Source: Clitopilus passeckerianus
Taxonomy: Eukaryota > Basidiomycota > Agaricomycetes > Agaricales > Entolomataceae
Assembly (NCBI GenBank): GCA_944990035.1
Contig: CALYLX010000142.1
Location: forward strand, 1,240,001 to 1,304,000
Length of the DNA stretch: 64,000 bases
Reading direction: 5' to 3'
The notes below the pieces were generated by a model that did no database searches, was not told the origin of the DNA, and saw only the letters and a list, made by a program, of their open reading frames with translations. The position numbers were made by a program, and so were the translations under genes. How positions within the stretch are numbered: position 1 is the first letter of the stretch; each line of letters begins with the position of its first letter. This document shows positions 43,902 to 57,800 of this stretch, in pieces.

Positions 43902-45730
43902 ATGAAATTTAAATTTAAACGCAAACAAAGCCGCAAAACCTTACACACACCTCAATGTGATAAGCCCAGTCTTCCGGAAGAGCTATGCCTAGAAATCGCA
44001 TCTTATTTAGATGAAACTGACTTGAAGAACATGTATCTCGCCAACTCTTCCTTTCTGCGGCTCGCCAATAAAGCCCGTAACCGCGAAGCTGCCTTGTTCC
44101 CCCGGACAAATTGGACCCTGTCTCGAATGACAAGATATTTGCAGGGCCTCTCGTAAGCGCCTGCACAACTATGAATTAACTGTGACTGCTCTGACATGTT
44201 TTGATCTAGAAAGCCGGCCCTCCTCTTGGGAATACGAACTCTGAGCATAGACTCATCCACCTTTCAACCTGTGCATGAAACAGTTTCCCGCAGAGTCGAA
44301 GCCGTCAAATCTAGCCTACCATTGACGCCTTCTATCTTCTCCTTGATGCGCAGCTTCGTCTCAACCCTCACCAACGTGAGCAGAGCCTCGATCATATGCC
44401 ACGAACAAACCAACGATCTCTTCCTGGCCACGGTCTCCTCATTTTGGAGACATCAGATTGAAACCCTTGGTCCCGAGAGGATGACCATTCGGCACTTCAC
44501 CCTCGAAATTCATGGACTTCCCACAAACATCGCCAGCGTACTTCCAAAGGCCAGAAATGCAAGGCTGCTCCGCCAAGCCCTACGCCGCCTTGCTAGCCTT
44601 AACCTGAGGATATCAGTAACAGATAGAAGGGGCTACGATGAATTTGAAAGCCTGGTAAAGGTGCTTTCGGAATTCATACGTCCCTTGACAGCGCCCGAAT
44701 TCGGAGAAGAACGCAGACCGAATCCACCGCCGACTTGCGAGCTTACCTCTTTATCCATTCACTTACCCCCTTCCGTATACTATACTGATATCTGGGGCCG
44801 CATAATCTGCCACCTCTTCCCCCGGTTTGGGGTTTCCCGCATGTACCAGCAATCTCTTTCCCCAATCTGAGGCACTTATCAGCTGTTGACGAGAGAACCA
44901 TTAACTTCTGGCTGGACCCTCGCCCTCTTATCCTGCAAGGTCCAATTATCACACATCTCCGTGTCTCGTCGGGCAGGGAGGTGTGGCGCAAGGCACCTGC
45001 CATACCGAACTTGGAGTATCTGGAAGTTGTTGGGCTTCCGGGACTTCCAGACACGGGTCTAACGACCCTGATAGCCGTTATAGCAAATTCTCGCTCCAAA
45101 AAACTGAAGAGTCTGACCATTGGCCGTAGGTGGCCCCTGAGGTTTGACGACCTCGAGCATCTACTCGATAGGAAAGACTCAAATACGGACTTATTCGGAT
45201 GGGGCATAGAATTAGCCTCCAGCCTCAGCCGATATATAGAATGCATCGCTCGACTCCGACATCTCTCGATAGCGTTTACGATCGTGACCCCGATGCACCT
45301 GGTTCTTCTCTGTCATTATCTTCCCCGTCTTCAGTGTTTGGAGCTGTCTGTAGTTGCAGACAGAGACCAAGCACCGTTCCGCCAATCATACGACCCGGCC
45401 TTATCGTCAACCTGTAAAGTCGAGCCTTGTAGGAGGGTGGGTAGTGATGGCAAGCCCTCCGTTTACGAAGCCACTGGCGTAGTGCCAGTGTCAACACAAG
45501 CCGCTCTTACCGATTTCTGCGAAGAAATACCCCAACACATCGCAGCTGGATGGTTCACCAATTGGAAGTTTATACATGGGCTGGAGTCAATTCGGGTTAG
45601 CACTAGGAACGCTGAGGCGGCCACAGTCAGGTCACTCACAGGAGTTTTGAGGATGTTAGTTTCGGAAACGGGGTCCGTTGAGATTGGAAACCATGTACGG
45701 CCAATGAAAAGCGTGTTTGATCATGATTAG
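43902..45730 (+). CDS. F-box protein, parent copy of a tandem duplication
   Basis: Exon 1 (43902-44152) starts MKFKFKRKQSRK and holds an F-box (LPEELCLEIASYLDETDLKNMYLANSSFLRL). The intron 44153-44209 is in phase, and exon 2 runs to TAG 45728-45730. The frame slips by one base at the CCCC run 44860-44863; one extra C gives SPNLRHLSAVDERTINFW and the frame continues to the end, which the degenerate copy downstream also encodes (SIVDERTISFW). The C-terminal region has irregular leucine-rich stretches (LEYLEVVGLPGL, LKSLTIGRRW, LRHLSIAF). Likely a Skp1-binding SCF adaptor. Since the slip resembles others in essential genes of this window, I do not call this copy dead. Confidence 0.65.
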
Positions 45731-46186
45731 TTAAAACAACCACATTCTCTTGGGCTCTTTGTGTAAAATTATATGGGTTAACAAGTGACCTCTGCTGTAG
45801 AAAACTATCTTCATTTGCAATCATTAACGTGTGTACAGCAGCTCTCATTCATGATACAGGGGATTTGTCATGGTAGCGGATCTGAAGACAACCGTTACAA
45901 GGGTTGCATACATCTCCTAGAAGCTTCATGTGGATGTACCTTCTGCACTTACGACGAGCCGACAGGTAAAAGAAGTATAATTCTCAGTACATTCAACTTC
46001 CATTGTCAATCGAAGGCTCCCATGCCCAAATGGTGACGACTCTCCCATTGCCGCCACTCAGTGCGGGGCTACAAAGCTTTTTACGCGCACCTTACATCCT
46101 AGCTTGACGTCTAATGGTTTGCAGAAGAAGCGGATGTCACAAAACTGGCTTTCCCCAATCGCACAGCTTTAAGTTCCGGGCGGAGC
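45731..46186. other. Spacer between the two F-box copies
   Basis: About 450 bases without a gene. Short stretches near 46015-46100 resemble sequence near 48925-49030, downstream of the second copy, so the duplicated block may include 3' flanking DNA; the similarity is weak by eye. Confidence 0.4.
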
Positions 46187-46312
46187 GCCTACTTGGTTCC
46201 ACCTGGCCCGAAGGGTACCAAATTGACTTCTGTGATAGATAAACGGGAAGGAGGCCGCAATGCTCTGCACACGCCTTCCCGTCACGGTCTCAGCCTTTCC
46301 AGTAGTATGACG

Positions 46313-46480
46313 TATGACGGCAGATTTCGTCGAATATTCCTAGGCTAGGTTTAGACAGAAACCGTTGGCGTGATGTGTGAATTTCCGCATTTCATGTCTG
46401 GTTCGGGTTTGGTCGGGTTTTGGTCAGGGTTTGGTTGGAGTTTGGTTTGCCCAACCATCAGTTTCTCACGCTCATGGGCA
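46313..46480 (+). repeat. Left terminal inverted repeat
   Basis: Starts TATGACGGCAGATTTCG and continues with the GT-rich motif series GGTTTGGTCGGGTTTTGG, ending around TTTCTCACGC. It pairs with the right arm with scattered mismatches and small gaps. Confidence 0.7.
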
Positions 46481-46864
46481 TGCTGGGCAATGTCCTTTAC
46501 GGCGAGAAGCTACTAAGATAAAACATGTCCACGCCCCTAATAAAAGAATGGTCGTGTACTTTCTCGGGATAAAGTGTTCCATAAAAGGCGATATGGCTTG
46601 AGAAGGTTGATGAATCGGCGCGCTGAACTGATCCGCCTTCCTTATTTGGGTATGTACTCCCGCTCATCGAGTTCAAGAGATCAATCCCAGAGCAACCTCA
46701 TTTCGCGGGTACCCAAAGCATTTGTCACACATAAAATGGGCTGGTATAATGTTTAACAACTTTTACATGTCTTGATATATGTAGATACAGAGTTTTCGAT
46801 GTTGCCGCCAAGTCGCCACTACTGTGGCTGCTGTTGCACAATCAATGAATCAATGAAATTGTGA

Positions 46865-47024
46865 GGAAGACAGAGGGCGTGAGAAATTGATACTCGGGCG
46901 AACCAAACCTCAACCACACACTGACCATACCCAAACCAAACATCAAATGCACAGATCCAGGCATCACCCCTACGATTTTTTACCAAACCTAGCCTAGGAA
47001 TACTTGACGAAATCTGCCGTCATA
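46865..47024 (-). repeat. Right terminal inverted repeat
   Basis: Read on the minus strand it begins TATGACGGCAGATTTCG at 47024 and ends near GAAATTGATACTC-complementary sequence, matching the left arm in order. Confidence 0.7.
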
Positions 47025-48748
47025 TAGTAGAGCTATGCCTACAGATTGCCTCTTATCTTGACGATGAAGTCAAGAAGAATATGTATCTCTTCAACTCTGG
47101 TTTTCTGCGACTTGCCCTAAAAGCCCATCACCATGAGTTGTCCTGTTTCCTCGGGCGAACTGGACAGGGTTTCAAAATGTCCTAATATTTACGGTATCAT
47201 TCGTAAGTCGCCGTACGATTGCCAAACGATGCCAGTGTTCAGCAGACTGACCTGATGTGTCTTCGATTTCCAACCAGAGAGCCACAATTCTCGTCAGGAG
47301 TACGAGCTTTGAAAATAGATTCGTCTAGGGTCCAGGTTCAAGTAAGGGATCGGTTTCCCGCTGGCTCGACGCCCTTAAAACCAGCCTATCGTTGACAAGG
47401 TCCATTACTGACCCGACATGCAATCTTATCACGAGCCTCAGCAAGCTGAGTAAGGTCACGATTATATGCCTCGGACAAACCAGCAATCTATTCTCTACCA
47501 TGGCCTCTTCTTTTTGGAAACATCAAATGAAGACCATTGGTCCAGGGAGGATGACCATTCGTCACCTCACTCTCGAAGTTCATGGGCTTCCCACAAACCT
47601 CACCAGGGTGCTTTGCCACATAAATTTCTACACCGCTTTACTAACCTTGAACTGAGAATAACGGTGAAGGATCAATGGAGCGTGGAGGAGTCCGGAGAGG
47701 CGGGGAGAGCACTTTTAGGACTCGTACTTTCTTTCCTGAAGTTGTTGCATGAAGGAAACATGATTATACTGGATCAATCGCCGATTAGGAACCTCACCTC
47801 GCCCTCCATTCATTTCCCTGTTTCCAAGCATTACGCTTATCACTGGAAAGGCATAATGTGCGCACTCTTTCCTCCATCTACCATTTCCACCCCAAACTCT
47901 ATAGAAGACAACTCTTTCCCCACAGTCAGCCGCCTATCCATTGTCGATGAAAGGACTATATCCTTTTGGGCGGACCCTCGCCTTCTCACTCTACACCTAC
48001 ACACTATCACGCATCTTCGTGTCTCGTCGGGCAGGCATGTTTGGCGCGATGCACCTATGATACCGAAACTGGAATATCTAGAAGTTGTTGGGCTCCCTAG
48101 ATTGCTAGATGCTGGTCTCACGACTATGATCGCTAAAAGTAAAGAGCTTGGTCATTGGCCACGAATGGCCCTTGATGTTTGACCACCTTGAACCCCTGCT
48201 GCACAGGAAGAACACGAATAGGCGTCTGTTTGAATTGGGGGCAGAGTTCCACCCCAATCTCATCCGATATACGTCAACTCTCGCTCGACTTCGATATCCC
48301 TCGATAGGGCTCGCAGTTCCGACCCCGATGCACCTAGTGCTTATGTCCAGCTATCCCCGTCCAGAGCGTTTAGAGCTGTGGATTTGCGGACAGAGATCAA
48401 GCACCGTTCCGTCAATCATTTGACCCGATCCCACCGTCGGCACGTAAAATCGAGCCTCATAGAAAAGTTGGCTATGTCTCTATATACGAGTCCGTCGGCA
48501 CGGTGCCATCGTCAACTCCTACGACTCTTGCTAGTTTCTGCAGAGAAACGATCCGGCACATCTCGGTTGGAGACTTCGATAGGTGGAGGGTTATACACGG
48601 GCTGAAATTAATGCGAGTTTGTATCAGGAACGTTGAGATGAATACCGTCGTTCCAGCTACGGCAGCCTTGAGGAGGTTGGTTTCGAAAACAGGGACCGTG
48701 GAGGTGGGAAACGACGTACGATTGGCGAGGAGTGTATTTGACGATTAG

Positions 48749-49077
48749 TTAACCCGAGCCCCGTGTTCTTGAATAACTATCCTTGTACAACGTACCGGCA
48801 CATTCACACTAGCGCGACCTATACTTACAGACCCGCAAGGACATGACCAGTACGTGTGTGAGGCCGGACCAAGTACGTTGGCGAAGGTCGGCAAAATCAC
48901 ATGCTCCAAACTAGCCTATCATCCGCGCCAAATGGAGTCAACTCCGGTAACTGTTCTCCCCAATCGCCCGTCATTTACAGGGATCCCCGCACGGTCTTTT
49001 TCACTCTTTAACACGCACTTCGCATCCCAGGGAGTTTTCCTTTATACCACTCCGAAGCAGGGGAACAAACTTGAGCC
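48749..49077. other. Intergenic, no gene recognised
   Basis: 329 bases between the F-box pseudogene and the nitronate monooxygenase start. Open frame 48854-49096 has no known product. Confidence 0.5.
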
Positions 49078-50566
<1,489 letters not shown>

Positions 50567-50812
50567 ATTTAAAATTAGAGTTAGATTATGCAGTTGCTTT
50601 TTGGAGATAAACTTCGCGGTTCCCAGTAAATCTCGTGATCGCGTCTAGCACATCATGCAGCCGGCAAATCCCGTCAGCCAATCGGATTCTCAGAAACGTG
50701 GGGCGCTTTGATGCATCGTGTTCTACTCGAACCAAGTTGAACATCATATTTTCTGTTTTCTGTTTTCCTTTGCTTTGTTCGCTGTCTCTCTCTGCTCTCG
50801 TCGCTGTCTATC

Positions 50813-53800
50813 ATGTCGTCCTCGTCTCCGTCAAATTCGCCGCCGCCGCCTTCGTCAAAGCTACTCTCAACTTCACCACTACGAACACCATCCGAACCTA
50901 ATAAACGACCAAGCACTTCAAGCCCTCCTTCAGACGAGTCATCCATTATCGACGACCTCTCATTCGACTACGTATACGATAAGGAAGGAAACTACGTACG
51001 CCTTTCAAAAGGCTCACCAAAGTCAAACCACTCTTCACCACCAACACCACAAGATATTCTATCACCGCCAGTAGAATCAGCACCAGTGAAATCAGCGTCA
51101 CCACCCTCAGCCAGAAGGTCATCCCTGTCACGCTCAGAAAGTGCACATCCAATCCTCGTGTCAACCTCAGTCTCTTCAAGTCAATCTGACGCTCATCTGC
51201 CTCGTTCATTCCAACGTGTGTCCTCGGGGCCGGTATCGATCAACAAAGCGCGTCCTTTCCCAAGACGCGTCACCGCAGAAGAATCAAGTAAACAGAGAGC
51301 TGCTGCTCGTTCTTCACGCGCCATGGAATCACTGCAACACGAGAAGGAGAATATTCTCACTAGTGAATCCGAATCGGCAATCGACAACCTCCATTCAAAT
51401 CGGGCTGTGCCGAGCCGGGCTTCATACTCTCGTTCAGGTCTCTCAGCAGACCCGGTCTCGCGGCAAATGTCTGCTAGCTCAAGTCGACCAGCTCGAGTCA
51501 TCAAGAATGCATCATCCGTTGGTTCGATAACCAAATTCTCAAATGTTGACTACAGCATCCCTGGATCACGACCTGTAAATGGACCAGAGAATGTAATTTC
51601 AGAGCAGGAATCTGAATCAGGTATGCCTATTTTTCCATGTGGTCCCCCCTGCATACTGGCGAGATGTTGAATAGAACAAGATCCACAGCGTCATAGGTCA
51701 TCCGCTGGGACACCCTTCCCCAGCACTGAGGCTCCTTACGAAACTGCTGGAAATAGTGATGTCGAAGGGGCCGACGCTGGCCCTAGTGCCCTTGTACCAT
51801 CACGATCACCACATACTCCCTCTAACTCTGCACGAGAATCCGGACTGAATACATCTGCTGGCCCACGACCAAGGAGATCTGCCAGTCTCAGTGATGCACT
51901 TAGTGAGAATATTACAGCCCCATCCTGGTCACTATTTTAATTACTTTCCCTTTCTCTTCAGTGAATGAAGCTGGACATGCTCATCATCAGAACTACCAAC
52001 CCAACCCAAGAGCTGGTGAAGGCGTTCGCTTCGGCCTTTTGAATTCACATGAACTGACATTCTTTTAGCCGCGAATGATATTCCATCAGGGGCACGACGC
52101 GTAACTATGGAAGATTCGCGTCCCGACTATAACAGTGAGTTTCCAGTGCAGTTTCGTGGCATATTTTATCTGACATCCTCTATGCAGAATACCGGAAGGA
52201 GATGGAAGAGCTCGACCAACGTTAGTAACGCCCCTGTATGTTGCGACCTGACATTAACCGTTCTGGGCCTTTGCAGCCGAGTCAGACCAGCTTCGGGAAC
52301 ATATGCAACCTGCGACCTACATGAATAGCCGTGTAAATGGACACAGAAGACGTGACTCAGATACCCTTCGTTCAGCGTCAATGTCTGCTGGACTAAATTC
52401 CCCAACCGTCATGGATGCAGTGGCATCTCGCAGTGGCATGGCTTCCCCAAGCGGCACAAGTACAAGGATGGGTCGAATCTCGCCTTCTGGAGCCAGAGTC
52501 GGTCGAGTGTCACCTCCAGCTAGGTTTTCTCCGCCTGGCACCCGAATAGGTCGCGTTTCTCCTTCGGCAGCCAGTGCTAGGGTCGGCCGCATCTCGCCAC
52601 CGACCAGTCGCCCAGGCCGGGTCTCCCCCGCAATGTCCTCTTCATCTGTTCAGTCCAAGCGAAATTCAACCGCGTTGGAGAATCTCAACTCCCGGCCAGA
52701 ACGATCCGAGAGGGCGTTCTCTTCAAGAACACCAGTAATCGGCGAACATGAAGACGAAGCTGAAGCCAACTACGCGTCGGAGAGAGAACGAGACCGTGAA
52801 TCGAAGAGGTTCAATCATCAGCAAGCAATGGAACAGCAGTATATGCGCGCAGCTCCTGCCCCTCCAGTAGCTGCAGCTCCACCTGCCCCACTTAACCGAC
52901 ATATGGTCGTCAACAAGAAAGCATATGCTCGCTTAGACATGATAGGGAAGGGAGGCTCTTCACGAGTATTCCGAGTGCTGAATCATGCAAACGAGCTTTA
53001 TGCCATCAAGCGGGTCTCTCTGGATAAGACAGATGCCGAAACCATGAGCGGGTATATGAATGAGATTGCTCTACTCAAACGCCTGGAGGGAAACTCTCGT
53101 ATTATTCGACTAATCGATAGTGAGGTCAAACCTGGGCCTGGTGGTAGCAGAGGACATCTGCTACTCGTCATGGAATGTGGAGAGGTTGATCTTGCACGGT
53201 TGATCATTGAGCGAACTGGTGAACCGCTAAATATGGTCTGGGTTTCGTATTATTGGCAACAGGTCAGTGCCCCTCTATTCTTACTGGCTTTCGGTGCTGA
53301 GATTCCTTCAGATGATGCAAGCAGTTCATGTGATTCATGAAGAGAAAATTGTCCACTCTGATCTCAAACCCGCCAATTTCGTCCTTGTCAGAGGCCAGCT
53401 GAAGCTGATCGACTTCGGTATTGCGAATGCTATCGCCAATGATACCACGAATATTCAGCGTGATCATCAGGTTTGTTCCATGGGCGACGTCCATGTTTGC
53501 ACAAAGCTGACTTATTTTTATAGATTGGCACTGTCAACTTCATGAGTCCCGAAGCAATAGAGCTACCTGATGGAATGCGAAGGCTCAAGGTCGGCCGACC
53601 TAGCGATGTCTGGTCTCTGGGCTGCATTCTCTACCAAATGGTCTACGGGCAACCTCCCTTTCACCATCTGTCCGTCTATCAGAAGATGAAGGCTATTCCG
53701 GATCTCGCTCACACAATCGAATTCCCTGAGTATTCTATTCCTACTGCCCCGGCGCCACGTACAAGCAGCGCCAGCGCAGGTGCCGGCACTCCACCAAAGA

Positions 53801-54220
53801 AGTTAGAGCATCTGAAACGCAAGGTCCATTCCGGCGTTATCATGAGCATGAAGAGCTGCCTATGCAGAAATCCAAAAGAGAGGGCCACCATTCCGGAACT
53901 CTTGGACCATGAGTGGCTGTCCATGAAAGAACGTATGCATTCACTGTGCCTCCGGATTCGAAGTTGTATTTATGACTTTTGCTTTCCAGCTGAGCCACCC
54001 GCTGCGAAAACTCTTCTGGCCGAGGACGAGACTATTATCAACCCATACTATATGCGTCAACTTTTGACATATGGACTCAAGTTAGGCATCTCTGGAACTA
54101 AGATGGATGACGAATCGCTACTACGAGAAGCAGAGGTTCGTATTCCGGCCCATAAACAAAGAGACTGACGGCTAACCTGGCATTTAGCGCCTTGTGGCCG
54201 AGTTGAAGTCGATACAATAA
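50813..54220 (+). CDS. MPS1: Dual-specificity kinase MPS1/TTK, spindle checkpoint
   Basis: A disordered Ser/Pro-rich N-terminal half (from ATG 50813) includes repeated RxGRxSPP units near 52,460-52,630. The kinase domain starts with [18 protein letters not shown] (glycine loop) and YAIKRVSL (Lys), then [25 protein letters not shown] (catalytic loop), [23 protein letters not shown], and [20 protein letters not shown]. This combination, with HSDLKPANF and NFMSPEAI, is that of Mps1/TTK. Known role: phosphorylates Spc105/KNL1 at unattached kinetochores to start the checkpoint, and acts in spindle pole duplication in yeast. The last exon ends [10 protein letters not shown] at TAA 54218-54220. Introns are phase-consistent at the sites I checked. 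Confidence 0.92.
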
Positions 54221-54812
54221 TGAAGACGTCGCCAGCTGTGTTTTCCTTTCCCTCGTTATATCATACTTTTCGCCCTTGCATTTCATCCTTCATTGTACTT
54301 TGTATCGCATTAATGCTATATTTGTGACTATGCGCTAAGCGCGACATGATTCGTTCTACACTCCTTTGAAATGACCCGGTTGTTTTACCTACTTGACTAT
54401 GTTGGGATACTCCCTAGATTTGTTCGGTTTAAGTTGTACAGTGGCAAATGGTCCCACCTCCCCGTTCCGTGTATCAGATGTATTCACTTTCATAATTGTT
54501 CTTGTTACTTGACATGCATCCATGCGTTTCGCCACTCTCCATTTGACTCGCACGCTCCTTATGTCCTAACGTTTTCCCATAATTTCATCGCATACATATT
54601 CATCTACGAACCTGAATCTACAGGTGTGCGCAGGTTTCTTCTGTGGGCTAGCTATTCGGGTGGTAGAAAATGCTGGGGAATGGTCGTTCATGTGTTGAAT
54701 AGAAAACTTGATAGATATTCAGGCTTCAGGACCGTGAGATATACGGCTTCCTTCTAGACCACCACCTTGAACATTGACACTCCAAAGTCTCGGCCTTCGT
54801 GCGCACCAGACG
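54221..54812. other. Intergenic, no gene recognised
   Basis: 592 bases between MPS1 and the kinase-like gene, both plus strand. The 128-codon frame at 54371-54757 begins with ATG but has a Cys/His/Phe-rich composition like random coding and no family resemblance. Confidence 0.5.
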
Positions 54813-57800
54813 ATGAGCTTTCATAGCCAAGGCAGGCTACAGCCTGCTGTAATGGCAGCGTCCTCTGAAGAATCTACAGACGCAGACGAAACTGTCGTTA
54901 ATGGGCTTGAGGTGTGCTATCCAGCTATTGAGAATTGAACCAGAAAGAAGACGTGTTGCATCTCAAGATCTACCAGATATTGTCCAAATCAAATCCAAGA
55001 AGAGGTAATTCAAGTTGCCTTCGAGCACTCTGCCAGAGTGGCCGGTTGAAAGGTCGCGAAGTAATCCTTAAGAAATCGGGTAAATTCACTTGATATATGC
55101 GCGTTTCTCGAGGGGTGGTTTACTCTAAAACCTTGTTATCAGGCTCAACAACGGATAATTCTCTGGATTTGGGGCTGAAGATCCACCAAACTCTTCATCA
55201 CCCGAATATCGTCTCTATCTTATCTGCATTTTCAAACCCCCATGGACCAGTACACATCTTTGAACTATGCCCTCAAGGAAGCCTGGAGGACTTCCTCAAT
55301 AGAGTACCTGCTGAGACACTGGCTACCGAACAATTGAAAGGCCTCGTTAAGAACGTAGCGGACGCACTGGTATATCTGAAGCGACATCTCGTTGTTCACT
55401 GCAATATATCTCCTCGGACTGTGTTAATTGCAGAGAAGGGCGTTTTCGTGCGTTTCCCAGATTGAGGGCTTGTGTTTTGGCAACACCTGACCGTCAGCAG
55501 AAACTGGGTGGATTTGACCACGCTGTCAAACTCGACAACCCCGACTCTACATCCTTCGGGGGGAATACCTGCCGGTACATCTCTTTTACCTCACCGTACG
55601 TGTGTTTATTTTTCCATCTCGGCGATTCTCAGCTTAAACCCGAAGTGAAATGAAGGCGGGTATGCCCGTCGACTTCTCGACGGACATATGGTCAGCCGGC
55701 TGCGTCATATTAGCCTCTGTAACAGGTCTGAGGTCGTTCAAGGTAACGTCGATACATCATTCTCCTATCCCGTCGGATTGCGCCAATTTGATAGGCCACA
55801 TTTGAGGGGCGACTGGACGGAGGTATTATTGACAATGTGGCTGAACGGTCACGAACGATTCTGTCCACTCAAGGAGTGGACTTGGTTAGCAACATGCTCC
55901 ATACAGTGAGTGGGTAACACAGTTTCAAAGAGGGATCAGCCCACTAACGGAACTCCACCCTTGCTGTCAGCTTCCTGACCGTCGTATCTCTGCGAGTGAT
56001 ATGCTCCAAGACCCATTCCTTGTCGGTGGACAGATGGGAAGTCCAGCCGACTCTATCAAACTTCCACCTTCGCACCCTAAGTCTGGAACATATCCTTCCA
56101 GGCGCCTTTCCCCAGGCTTGACTGACCAGCTAGCTTACCGAATTGCCTCTGACCCTATCATAACACGGCGCCGACGCTTGAGAACCATCCTAGAAGATGT
56201 AGAAAGTGTAGAGATTCCTACACCAGACGACGGGATTAAACCCGGTAAACGCATAGTTTCTGGTCCCTCCCGCCTACAAACGTTCTACCAAGAAACCGGT
56301 AACCTTCATCGCCCTGATGCTTCGCGTCATTTGCCTATTGACTGCAAAATCACACAGATGTTCGTAAGAATGGCAAGTTACATCGGACTCGCACCGTTCG
56401 CAGAGGGAACACAAAGGTTCACACTCCAAGTGAGGTCGATCCTGGTGACCGGTTTGAAGCAGCAGAGGTAAGCTGACTCCGATGTGAGAGCTGGGTCCCT
56501 GACCATATACATATATGCTACACAGAACCCGGACGACGAAATCCCTATTGGAACAGGGCGTCCGATGCCTCTCAACGTTATGTCTATGCGACCCCAGACG
56601 CACAAGTCAACTCACGGCACAATAACAATCTTGCCCAGTCGTTCCCTCCTCGTCGATTTTAGAGAAAGTCAACGACGGCGAGGTCACAGAGGACAAAATG
56701 TGATGATCATTTCTGGCGACGGAATAAAGGTAACGCGTACTCTCTCCATCTCTGCTACATCGATTTCTCTGAAGCTCAGATACACAGCTATCTATCTACC
56801 ATGCGCCCGATCTGGAGTCTCACTTTTCCCTAGGTGAACCGTCCCATGTTTATACACTGGACAGCATCCCGCCTGTTCTATGGAAAACTTATAACGACGC
56901 GGCGAGGCTTGTGGAGCAAATCAAGCAAAGAACACCCGCGGTAGGAACTGCTCCCTAGCCTTTATGCTGCATTGACATCTCTTCATAGGTGGTGGTTTAC
57001 ACGAGGTCCTCCAAATGTACCATGATGTCGAACGAACCTCTCAACGATTTCGAGATCTTGCATTTCGAGACACCGACTCCCAAAGATAGCGGAACAATTC
57101 ACTATCAGCAAGAAGTCAAGCCTTCGATCCGCCTCCGGCTGTCTAGGAAATCTAACATTTTGGAAGTGTCCAGGCGTGTTTTGGATCCTCGTGGGGAGGA
57201 GTGGATCAACAGAACAATCCCAGCAAACCTTGAACCCCCATACATATCATCCATGGACTGGGCTGGGCTAGATCCTCTGGAGCGAATCTCTCTTCGTCAC
57301 CTCGCCGAGTTTCTTGCCTGCTGCAGTTCGGTTCATGATTTCATACATCAAATTTCTGACTCTGTATTCCTCGACTCAACTGCCGAGGACTTTGCCAGGA
57401 TTTATCTTCCTCCTGGCGACGCAAAGAGCTTGAAGCTACTACCCCCGCCTCACAGTGCATTGGTTGTCGATCACAAGTTTTCCCAGCCCAATTCATCTGT
57501 GACGGAAAGGTTTACACCCACTGCTTTTGACCCTACAACCTCTGACTTCTCTAGTACTGGAGCTAATCAAACAATTACGGAGAAGACGTGGTGCAATGCC
57601 TCCGAGAGTTTGGCCACAGCGACTTCCCCCAGCAACGAAAACGCCAGATTCATACCTTCTATCGGCTGGTGCATTAGACATGCATCTCAGGTCACTCAAG
57701 GCGGCAGATATAAAATCATGTTTTTGGATGGGACTATCGTGGATCTTGACGTTGACGAAGATTGGGTAGACGTGTGTAGACCTCCAGGATCCAAGACAAG

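Larger units (their letters stand above)
46308..47024. mobile_element. Foldback/MITE-like non-autonomous DNA element with long terminal inverted repeats
   Basis: About 717 bases flanked by a TAGTA pentamer on both sides (46303-46307 and 47025-47029), a likely target-site duplication. The ends are inverted repeats of about 160 bases: ATGACGGCAGATTTCGTC on the left is matched by its reverse complement on the right, followed by the shared TATTCCTAGGCTAGGTTT and then GT-rich and TTTCTCACGC stretches in both arms. The centre (about 46490-46860) has no coding capacity for a transposase. It sits inside the F-box motif of the degenerate gene copy. I cannot name the superfamily; the left end carries an extra TATGACG repeat, so the exact end is uncertain by a few bases. 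Confidence 0.72.
46187..48748 (+). pseudogene. Degenerate tandem copy of the F-box gene, split by a foldback element
   Basis: This is a decayed duplicate of the gene at 43902. The 5' end (about 46187-46302) aligns with the start of the parent copy around the shared GCCGCAA and CACAC stretches, but the start codon is lost. The F-box resumes at 47030 (ELCLQIASYLDDEVKKNMYL) after an inserted element. A TAA interrupts the end of exon 1 near 47184, one segment is deleted near 47620, and several frame changes follow. Conserved blocks are still clear: KHQMKTIGPGRMTIRHLTLEVHGLP, FWADPRLLTL, RVSSGRHVWRDAPMIPKLEYLEVVGLP, and the end VEVGNDVRLARSVFDD before TAG 48746-48748. Several independent lesions make this a safe pseudogene call. 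Confidence 0.82.

Noticed and set aside
54371..54757. 128-codon ATG-initiated frame after MPS1
   Set aside because: Cys/His/Phe-rich composition typical of random translation, with no domain and no splice support.
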